A stretch of 64,000 nt of DNA, taken from positions 244,814,932 to 244,878,931 of the forward strand of contig CAKMRJ010005523.1 of NCBI GenBank assembly GCA_928212115.1. Reading direction: 5' to 3'. The DNA comes from Lactuca virosa. Taxonomy: Eukaryota > Streptophyta > Magnoliopsida > Asterales > Asteraceae. Below the pieces are notes generated by a model, which worked only from the letters and a program-made list of their open reading frames with translations, was not told the origin of the DNA and did not search any database. This document shows positions 55,296 to 64,000 of this stretch, piece after piece. The position numbers and the translations under genes were made by a program. Positions within the stretch are counted from its first letter, which is position 1. Every line of letters starts with the position of its first letter.

Positions 55296-58200
55296 AAGTC
55301 TAATAACTATTCTGCGTATGACTTCAGATCCTGATCTGCAATCGTAGCTTTCAAAAACCGCTGTCAACTCTGATCCTATCAGAAGCGTGTCCTTTAGATA
55401 AGGGATCATATATTCCTCCATTCTAGATATCGTATAGACTGAGACATGGATTTAAATCATTCTCTCTGTCTATGTGTTGTTTCCCGATTTCCGATTTATG
55501 ACGACTGACAACAGACTACAATTGAACACATCAAATTAGTCCCGGCTTGGCCAAGCGCTTAGGTGTCATCACTAAATCATCGAGGGGCCCACAGATATCG
55601 CTTTCATCCTACTTTGGATAAAAGGAACGGATAAACTTTGATTCAATGCTTGCTTGCACTCACTCACCAATCACACACAACAATATGTTTTATAACACCA
55701 AGTTACTGGTGCGTTTACTTATTATCAATGTGTAACCGACTCGCAAGATACAACTCACACATCTCGGTTTCAAGAATATAAGATGTTATCGTCTCACCAA
55801 TCACTCGTGATAAAATCCATGAAGTGATCCAAGTGAGCGTGGGTTTATTCCAATGCTCAAATCATATTCATAAGCACTCATGAACGTTGCAGCAAACATT
55901 TGCTTATGTCTAATACACTTTAGACAATCCACACACCAATTCATGACAGTCTTCATTCATACCTACTTCCAACATATGAACGACTGTGGACCATTCGAAT
56001 AATTTGATTGTTCTGAACTAATTTAATTATTCAGGAAGTCAAAACATGCAAAGTGAAACACAAGAATAATACTAATCCTATATGGTCCCAAACCTTTGAG
56101 TATAAATAAAACACCTTTTATTTATCACCATATCGATTACTCATTATTTGTTGTTTCGGGTAATCAACTTCTTACTTGAATTATTACTACACTTGTCCCA
56201 TGCTCTCAGCATGCACACAATGTTTACCTACGGTCCTTACTTTGTGAAATAGATCAAATGAACACATTTCCAATCATACTCATTTCACAACTCCCAATCC
56301 TTATCATAAGTATAAGAATATGAAATTCTTGTTACTTATGCTAAATTCTAACATTTTATGCAATGATTCTTTCGTAAAGTCATAGCTCAAAATCATCAAG
56401 ACTTGGCCAATCTCTATCAGAAACAATTCTATAGATATGATGTCTCTCACTCAAAGTACATTCCTTTGAACATCCTTGTTGCATAAAAGTTTCTAATCTA
56501 GATACACATTCTCAATATCCAACTCCCAATATGGAAACATTTCCATATTTGCCATATGACAATTCATTCTTAATAGAATCTTATCTATTCATAATAATGT
56601 CATCCAATACCATACTTCCAACTACTCACAAGCGATCAATCCTCAACGAGCTTTGGATCGTCCTTTGATAGTTGTTTAATTATTTTAGTCATAACCGATT
56701 CTAGTCCTTTTTCCCTCTAAATGTGCTAGACATTTGGAAAATTTTAGAATGGTCAAATATAATAGCACTAGCAATCAATCCTATACCCTAAGCGTATGGG
56801 ACACGATGCATAATGTCTTACATAAAGATATGATACTTTATCAATCTTCTATCATAATTATTTTATGTGTCTCGTTCTTACAATTCGAACTATGAAGAGG
56901 GATACCGTAATCATAATCGAAATTTAAGAACACACTATGTATCCTTTGACTAAATTTATTAAAATTTCTCAATCTAAGCTTTAGATTTTGACACGATGCA
57001 TAATGTCTTACATAAAGATATGATACTTTATCCATCTTCTGCCATAATATTTTATGTGTCTCGTTCTTACAATTCGAACTATGAAGAGGGATGCCGTAAT
57101 CATAATCGAAATTTAAGAACACACTATGTATCCTTTGACTAAATTTATTAAAATTTCTCAATCTAAGCTTTCGATTTTGAAACGAAGTACAATATTCTCT
57201 CCCTTAATTATAGCAAAACAACTATTCAACCCTTACGACTTTGCAAAGTATGACTCTTGTTTTCTATAATTAATATTGCTAACTTGCAATACTTGCCTTA
57301 ATAATCATACAAGCACAACATTTATGCTCCCGTTATCATGATGATTATTATCATATAAGCATAACACTTATGCTCCCACTAGCTTTGACATGTTTTAGAA
57401 AACAACTGAACTTCTCGGAAAACAATACTTATTGAATTTCTGAAGTTCATATTTCTAATACCTAATGCTTTGATAATCCTTTATCTAAGCTTCTTAAACT
57501 TATACACCTTTGCCTTAGATAGCTCATATGTGTGTCTAAACAATCCAGACTAATTGCCAAATCTCACAATCGAATTATGGAAAGGGATGCCGTAACCATA
57601 ATAGAATTCGAGAATACAATTTCACAATCACTATCTTCTTAAAATCTCTCTTAGTGAAAGCATTTCCTCACAGTCATTTTCATGAAGGAGGGAATCTTAT
57701 GACACTTAGATTTTAATGGTGTATGTGTTCCTATCCATGCGAATTTGTCAAAACCAAAGTTTGCGACAAATCCAAACTCATATGGACTGAACTTTCTCAA
57801 TCTTGATTTCTTGCCTTATGGTAACACGAGTGCCCACCATGTCTTCCAAGTAGTTAAGCAGCTCACCCTTTCATATCAACGTACTTTTCATTGATCAAGG
57901 TGCTTGCCTTTTATGCGTTCAAATGAGAACTCATAGAACTCACATGCATAATTAACTTAATTGGAATGGCACAGAAACAAAATAATGTCAACACGATAGG
58001 TTGTAAACCTCAAGTCGTGTGCTAGTGATGATCGATAAGGTTTATTCTCGATTAGTTCTTGAAACTTTTCAAGACCATTAAGACTCCCACTGACTCCTTG
58101 ACATATAAGATTCTTTTGTCAATAAACATTTCTCGACAAACAAATATTCAAGAGTTAGTGTAGTTTTTATCAAGACAAAACACTTCACTAAATTGGCCCT

Positions 58201-59254
58201 AGTTGGTCTTTGTCTTATCCAAGACATCACAACTTTCCAATTGTGCAAGAATAAGAAAACCTTTTCAAATTTCACATTTGATGAATGTTATAAACCTTCT
58301 TAAGACTTGTCACTCAATTCACAATCTTAACTCTAAGACTTGGTTTTGGAACGAAGTATGATTGACTTCTTGATTTAACCATTTCTTCAATTCTTGATTC
58401 CTCTTCTCAGACATACAATTGCACTAAGACTCACTTAGAGGATCAATTGAGATATGGTTCTTAATCATTAAGACCTATCATAAAACATAATAAAAAGGTA
58501 CTCTCCCTTCTTCTTAGAATAGAGAAACTTTTATCTTTCTGCCTACTTGATTCTTCTTATTCGTTCTGCTATTTATTGAAACTCTTTCAATCAATTGAGA
58601 ATTACACTTAATCTCATAAGTATAATCATATTTACTTAACCTTAGTAAATCATGACGAATATCTTTGTTACTCTTGTGGTGGACTTGATCAACACACAAC
58701 CTTGTGTACTCGATCTCCTAGTCCTTCACTTGACACTTTGTCAATGAATTAGTCTAATTTCCAAATATGAAATTTCTCATTCATCATGCAACCAAGTTGT
58801 ATGATTCCAAGTTTCTGTCCAATTGAAACTTGGGCGATGAGAAACTTTCCCTATTTGGTAAATTCTTGACCTTTCCACAAATAACATAATTAAGAATCAA
58901 ATCCATTATTGCTAATAATAGAAACTTACATCAATTTTTCATACACGCCATTGCAAGGATAAATAAATAATATAAAATCAAAATTTATATTATTGCGGAA
59001 AAATTTGTCCTTACAATGCAATTCAACTGAAAAACTATGTTGTTAAATATTCCTAAGCAATCTATTCTAACTCCAAGTAGTAGCTTAAGATTCTAATCTT
59101 CAAGTAATGCGATCGAAATCCATTTCTTCACGATTAGATTCCGCTCACTTCTTCCCTTAAGATTCCTCTCTTTTCTTCGATCCTACAAGACATCGAAATG
59201 TAATCTTATCACATTATGTATTAAGAATCTAGAATAGGAACTTAAAAGAGTTAG
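55296..59254 (-). mobile_element. Copia internal region without pol
   Basis: Almost 4 kb between gag and the 3' LTR show no protease, integrase, reverse transcriptase or RNase H motif in any frame, and no ORF above about 106 codons. A block around GAGGGATGCCGTAA(T/C)CATAAT recurs at about 56895, 57085 and 57582, and near 60059 in the leader. The region may serve packaging or regulation, or be decayed filler. The element would depend on another copia for replication. Confidence 0.65.
56801..57178 (-). repeat. 190-bp tandem duplication in the copia interior
   Basis: The block starting ACACGATGCATAATGTC at 56801 is repeated at 56991 with few changes. The duplication gives a 106-codon open frame that is itself a direct repeat; it has no other sign of being a gene. 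Confidence 0.9.
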
Positions 59255-59950
59255 TTAATGGATTTTACCTAAAGTAGAGCCATACGTTTTGACTCTCCCA
59301 TCTCTTAGATCTCTTAGGTAAATAGGGCAGCTTCGTCTCCAATGCCCCTTCTCTTGGCAATAAAAGCAAATTGACTCTTTTGGAACAACACACGGAACTA
59401 CTTCTGACTTTGCCTTTCTCTTATGATCAAACTTTTCGATCATGGCATGCCTTTCGTTGCCATTGTCTATATCCATAGAGGTCTGGAAGGCAGATCCACC
59501 AATCAACTTTGCTTTTCCAGTGCGCCAAATCATTGCTGATTCAGCAGCAATAAGCATATAGGTGAGATCGATGAGGGTTACGTCGTGGTTCATCATATAG
59601 TACTCTCTTACGAACTCACTATATGAGTCAGGAAGTGACTGAAGAACCCAGTCAACAGCCAGCTCCTCACAGACAACAGACCCCAACATTCTTAACTTAT
59701 CAATGTGCGACTTCATCTCTAGGACGTGTGCACACACTGACTTTCCTTCTTCATGTTTACTTGCCAAAAGGGCTTGAGTGAGTTTGAACTTTTCAACCTT
59801 TTGAACTTGTGGGTTAGGGAGAACAATAGGAGGAGGTGGAGGAAGTGAAGCATGATCTCGTGTTCCTCTATCGAATCGTGGAATATCATCTTCATGTGAA
59901 AAGCTTGTTCCACGGGATTTGGGAAGACCATAGTTGTCATACTTTGACAT
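59255..59950 (-). CDS. Copia gag with CCHC zinc knuckle
   Basis: The 231-codon frame starts MSKYDNYGLPKSRGTS at the first ATG after the leader. Residues 55-140 match the second half of the copia gag (UBN2) domain: FKLTQALLASKHEEGKSVCA, LAVDWVLQSLPDSYSEFV and LTYMLIAAESAM. A single zinc knuckle (C195-x2-C198-x4-H203-x4-C208, CFYCQEKGHWRRSC) follows. The first half of the usual gag domain is missing, replaced by a short Pro-rich linker, so the protein is about half normal length. The frame has no stops. It would encode a particle protein that packages element RNA, or an interfering short gag. Confidence 0.8.
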   Translation of the reverse strand: MSKYDNYGLPKSRGTSFSHEDDIPRFDRGTRDHASLPPPPPIVLPNPQVQKVEKFKLTQALLASKHEEGKSVCAHVLEMKSHIDKLRMLGSVVCEELAVDWVLQSLPDSYSEFVREYYMMNHDVTLIDLTYMLIAAESAMIWRTGKAKLIGGSAFQTSMDIDNGNERHAMIEKFDHKRKAKSEVVPCVVPKESICFYCQEKGHWRRSCPIYLRDLRDGRVKTYGSTLGKIH

Positions 59951-61582
59951 CTACAAAACGGGAGAAAAATTCAAGTTAGTTGATTGATTGAGTCCTTAAT
60001 AAATCACCCAAATGAGATATTAAGGCTAGGACCCAACACAATACTCTACAACTTGGGAGAGGGATGCCGTAACCCAAATTGCAGAACATTTGAAGGTAAG
60101 TGAATGACGATTCACTAATTTCCACCATGAAAACCGAAAAAGAAATTTAAGTTTTAAATCTATTGAAAATTCCTAGATCTTTTGAGATTCATTGAACATT
60201 TCAATGGCATGTTTAAATCTCGATATGCCCCTCGATTTGTGACTGGGATGCCGAGGATCACAAAACAGGGTGTGAATAACCATGCAAACTTACATGGTGC
60301 CCCCAATGTTACAGTCACCTATTCGATGTGCCGGTTAACCACACACGCTCCACCGAACTATGACAAACAATGAGTCACCCTTTGCTACCTTTGCTTAGTA
60401 CCATTTAGTGTGCCGGTTAGCCACACACGCTCCACTAATGTCTTCGCAAGGGCACAAAGTGTAATTTCATGGAATTGCATCAATTCACTTTTGTCTAAAG
60501 TAACTAAGATTGGGAATTTTGTATAAGACATTTAGTTACTTAATACTTCATTATACTTTTAATGGAAAGGGTTTGCCCTATCCTACCCGTTCGGCTAACG
60601 ACCCTCCACTAGTCAAGAGTGCGGTGGGTAAGAGTGGATACCCATTCAATCGCCATTTTATAGGCAATTTCCTTAAACACCCCTTATAGACTAGCTTCGT
60701 GAATGAGGCCTACTAACGGTAAGACTGACTGTTTACTCATACATATATATAATACTAGACTTTTAATGTTATATATAGTATAGGGTGTATTTTACACTTT
60801 TAAAATACTAGGTGGTCTAATTTAATAAAACATACTTTTAATTTAATTAAATGTAAACCATATCACTATGGATTTATTAACTCTCTTTTAATTATACACT
60901 TAATTAATTTAATAAAACCATAAGGGTGTGATTTGAACTTTTCAAAAACAATACTAGGGTTTTAGAATCTAACATTTCTAAATTAAACTTTTAATCAACT
61001 TTTAAATTCCAAAACTTGAGGGCAAGTTTTGAAACATTTCAAAACATTAGGGTTTAGAATTTAAATATTTCAAATCAAACCTTTTAATCAAAATTTAAAT
61101 TCCAAAACTTGAGGGCAAGTATTTGAAACATTTCAAAAACACAAGGATCAAATAGCAAATAATTTAAATTAAACAATTAATTTAATGATTATCTAAATTT
61201 GACCTAATTTCAATTTCTTGCAAGATAAGTTACCCAATTAATACAAATAATTAATCTTTAATCATATAAGGAAGTTATTATCTAATCAATTGGTAATTAT
61301 CTTTTGTTTAATCAAGGATATTCTCAAATATAAGATAAAATTCGAATATTAAAGACCCAAAACAATTAAGGCAAGTATCCTCAAGCAAAATAGCAAGAAA
61401 TCCCGAAATCTGCTCTTACTGACGCTCGAACTCGCCGAGTTCCTCTATGGACTCGCCGAGTTCCTCTATGGACTCGCCGAGTCCACATTGGAACTCGCCG
61501 AGTTCATCAGTCAGGGAGCCAAAAAATCGATTTTGAAGCTTGAACAAATGACCAAGGCATCAATACAATAGAAACCAATCAA
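59951..61582 (-). mobile_element. Copia 5' leader
   Basis: The 1.6 kb leader between primer site and gag contains paired GGTTA(A/G)CCACACACGCTCC blocks (about 60334 and 60414). It also holds an A+T-rich part with internal duplications (AAACTTGAGGGCAAG at about 61010 and 61108) and four palindromic ACTCGCCGAGT motifs at 61428-61505. Its right 550 bp are repeated at 53922-54465. Confidence 0.75.
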
Positions 61583-61595
61583 GGCTCTGATACCA
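61583..61595 (-). other. Copia primer-binding site (right unit)
   Basis: GGCTCTGATACCA, complement of the initiator tRNA-Met 3' end, lies 1 bp from the LTR at 61597. It fixes the element as minus-oriented. Confidence 0.85.
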
Positions 61596-61596
61596 C

Positions 61597-62398
61597 TGAT
61601 GGGTTTATGCCATAAGAACATCCTATGTGCTCATGCAAACCCTAATGCTTGGATCTAGGTTTCTCTATTGTACATGCATTCATCCAAGACTATAAACCCT
61701 AGATCTAGCATGTGATAATCAATATTAACATATGAATTAGGGTTTAGATCATACCTTAATTGTTATGTAGCAATAACAATCTCAAATCCTCCTTGTAATG
61801 GCTTTAGAAAGCTTAGAGTCACAAGTGTCACTCCTCTAATGGCTCACAAACACCAAGAGCAAGAGGATGAAGAATGAAGAGAGAGGAGGCTGCCCAAAAC
61901 GTCCAGAAACCCTAGTGGAACTCTTCACCACGTTTTTGGGGCTTAAGGGTACTATATATACATGTAGGCTATTAGGGTTTTCAACTAGGAAACCCTAATC
62001 TGACTGCTTAAGCCCTAAGCAGCCCATAGACCCTTTTAGAATATCCCTTGGACGATTTCTAATGGGTTTCCCCATAGAATTCGTCCAACCTATTATTCCA
62101 AGGTGATCCATAGCCCAAATGCAATTATCTTATAATTACAGTTCCAGTCCCTTAAGTTTAATTAATCTCTTTTAGCCACAAAATTAATTATCAATTAATT
62201 CTTGACTAATATTAATTAAACAATATGATTTCTCCTTTAATATATTATTCTCATAATATATTAATAAATCATAATTAATCCTTTCTCTCCATAGTTCATC
62301 CTATCAAGTTGCTTTGGTGAAGGCAACCCAAAAGGACCATGCACCTTTCGGGTCAAGTACATACCAAAATAGTTATGGGCTTAGACACTAATCCAACA
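61597..62398 (-). mobile_element. Copia 5' LTR, 802 bp
   Basis: This LTR matches 54480-55280 with about seven differences by eye (about 99%). It reads TGTTGGATTAGTGTC at its outer edge and is followed by ATCTC. The near identity of the LTRs marks this as one of the youngest insertions in the window. Confidence 0.9.
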
Positions 62399-62403
62399 AT
62401 CTC

Positions 62404-63087
62404 GTCATGGCCTCGCATGAGTACGCTACCCGCTTCACAGCTTGTACACCAAGTGTACCATGTGGGTACGCCCCACGTACTATACAAGGACCAAAATGCA
62501 ACCTATAAATACACAAGGGGCAATAATGAAACATACTAGGATTCAAGTATTACGAGGCTGGTAATGAAGTCTAAAAATTACTTAGAGGGGCTTAAATACG
62601 AAGGAAACCCTAAAAGATCATGGGTTTGGGGTGTAGAAGTTCTTACGTCGTGAGACCTTATGTCTCACGTTGTGAGATTGGTCTCGAACATTTTTTCACG
62701 TATGTCACTTGTCACGTCGTGAGACCTTATGTCTCACGTCGTGATACTCGACTTCCTCCAAAAATCAGGCTTCTGACTCCCTTAAAACCCTAAATCAATC
62801 CATCCTGGAAAACGGGCGTCACAGGATTTGTGAGGAGAATGGACGAATTTTGGAGGGTTTATATAGATTCAGCAAGCACGCACCACACCCAGACAAGAGG
62901 CGCATCGCGCCTCAGGGTAGTGTTGACCCATCATACGTTTACCAAGTGTCGCAACCGTATTAGCCCACATCATCCTTTCTAGAAGATGTCACGTGTCACC
63001 ATTTCGTGGTGCCACATGTTGCACGTTCCTTGGACCACGTCACCATGTCTTTCCAAATAAAGAAACATCATGAAAGTGGATGTTACA
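62404..63087 (-). mobile_element. Stacked 5' ends of three gypsy LTRs
   Basis: 62404 to about 62540 continues the split LTR (GTACGCCCCACGTAC). About 62541-62823 reads, on the minus strand, TGTGACGCCCGTTTTCC with TCACGACGTGA-type palindromes and then GTATTTAAGCCCC (TATA-like, about 62595). 62824-63087 reads TGTAACATCCACTTTC with GAGGCGC-GAT-GCGCCTC (62899-62915) and then TATATAAACCCTCC (about 62865). Each looks like the start of a different LTR family cut off shortly after its TATA box. Boundaries are inferred. Confidence 0.5.
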
Positions 63088-63125
63088 GATATGCTAGATA
63101 TGATACACAATGATCGGGATAACGA

Positions 63126-63152
63126 CAAAGAGCAACACACACACACACACAC

Positions 63153-63222
<70 letters not shown>
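63126..63222. repeat. Compound AC/TA microsatellite
   Basis: An AC run, a long TA run with one slip, and a second AC run form a compound microsatellite. Open frames over it are artefacts. Confidence 0.9.
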
Positions 63223-64000
63223 TTAAAAACTCTATGACAAAGCTACTTCGAGAAAATCAATAAACAACCATGAGGTATCTTATACCATTGTCTCGATAAC
63301 ATTATTCATCCGAAAGGTTGGTAATATAAATTGATATCCATATCGTTACATGGATCTCAATATCCATCCACCAAATTAATAAAACCATAATAATTTATAT
63401 TTGTAGTAAAACATATAATATACTCTCTTCACTTTTATGATATATACTACATAACGTCATTGATTTTTTGTCACGTTCCTCCACTATGCAGGAGACCCGT
63501 ACATATATCACTTAATGAATCCATTTGTTTTAAGGTTTTTGAAGATCTATGGAAAACGTGTTTCAAAGATATTGAAGGTATGTGGTAGAACATGGAGACT
63601 ATGCTTACAAAATTTCAAAAATATATGATATAAAAAACATCCGAATAAGATGGCACATGGATGACATAAGATGTCAACATAAAGAACTTCCAAAACAAAG
63701 GAACTTAGTTCGAAACTTTTCAAAACTTTCAAAGTTTCAAAATTTCAATATCTTTTGTAAAAATAAAATAAAAAAAAAGATGTTTTGTAGTTCGAAACTA
63801 TTAAAGTTTCAAACTTGATGGTTGTTTAGTCTGAAGAAAAAAATATTAGTTTCTTATAACTATTAAAGTGAAGTGGTCAATTTTTTTTAGTGAATATTCC
63901 TTTTAAAATTATTTATAAAAAATAAAAAATAAAAATAAAAATAAAAAAAATAAAATAAAAATAAAACTTATAAAAAGTATGGCATTAATCGTATCAGTTA
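63223..64000. other. Intergenic, no gene recognised
   Basis: A+T-rich sequence with only short ORFs. The segment 63690-63820 repeats CAAAACTTTCAAAGTTTC-like phrases, and the last 100 bp are A-rich. No supported feature. Confidence 0.4.

Larger units (their letters stand above)
53839..62398 (-). mobile_element. Tandem gag-only copia array, TSD ATCTC
   Basis: The order from left is: LTR fragment (53839 to about 53921), leader copy (to 54465), LTR (54480-55280), internal region with gag, leader (59951-61582), LTR (61597-62398). The whole array is flanked by ATCTC (53834-53838 and 62399-62403), so it derives from one insertion. The middle LTR is shared by two tandem units, and each unit keeps a primer-site complement (GGCTCTGATACCA). 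The two complete LTRs differ at only about seven sites, implying recent origin. No pol could be recognised. Confidence 0.88.

Noticed and set aside
62497..62512. Plus-strand TATA-like CCTATAAATACAC as a promoter
   Set aside because: The surrounding LTR pieces are minus-oriented by their ends and by their other TATA boxes, so this is probably a chance match.

Overview
This is plant nuclear DNA: GT-AG introns, A+T-rich intergenic sequence, TA microsatellites and a very dense layer of nested plant transposable elements. The LTR families (short GC-rich palindromes such as ACTCGCCGAGT and GTACGCCCAGCGTAC, LTRs opening TGTAAC, initiator-tRNA-Met primer sites) look like lettuce or a close Asteraceae relative. 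That assignment is inference from recalled repeat style, not from a search.

Only two host genes are convincing. One is a seven-exon gene for a UBC25/26-type ubiquitin-conjugating enzyme (1994-4421, +), whose catalytic core is intact but whose tail is frameshifted. The other is a three-exon gene for an R3H plus SUZ domain RNA-binding protein (45314-46717, -), which is intact. Nearly everything else is transposon-derived.

Layout. 1-1.5 kb: a CACTA-like end and a decayed MULE transposase. 2-4.4 kb: the E2 gene, ending in a MITE. 5.0-5.5 kb: a Helitron-like element. 9-19 kb: a nest in which an old LTR holds a hAT element (TSD CTTTTTGG) and a gypsy element whose two 2.2 kb LTRs both carry the same right flank. 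19-21.5 kb: a second gypsy LTR, then a Tat-like LTR with an antisense ORF. 21.5-27.1 kb: a decayed copia pol, an LTR fragment and a copia gag in the opposite direction. 27.8-35.3 kb: a large inverted repeat whose two arms carry a CACTA-type (Transposase_24) gene, telo-box arrays, a Helitron in only one arm and a MULE-type element in the loop; a CACTA end follows at 36.2 kb. 36.2-42.3 kb: a gypsy pol fossil (+) cut by a CACTA, a hAT, a solo LTR and a MITE-like element. 42.6-43.7 kb: a hAT transposase fossil. 45-47 kb: the R3H gene, then a SINE with a 13-bp TSD. 47.5-49.1 kb: a second Tat-like LTR with antisense ORF. 49.2-63.1 kb: a gypsy leader and LTR, interrupted by another solo LTR and by a tandem gag-only copia array (LTR-internal-LTR-internal-LTR) flanked by ATCTC.

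Most notable: (i) several distinct LTR families appear to carry a leader intron with conserved donor and acceptor blocks, and its body is a minisatellite; (ii) unrelated LTR families each have short GC-rich palindromes just upstream of the TATA box, and one of these motifs recurs in a copia leader; (iii) two loci show a Transposase_28-like ORF antisense to a Tat-like LTR; (iv) the inverted repeat preserves an empty site for a Helitron. All calls come from reading the sequence by eye; no database search was run.
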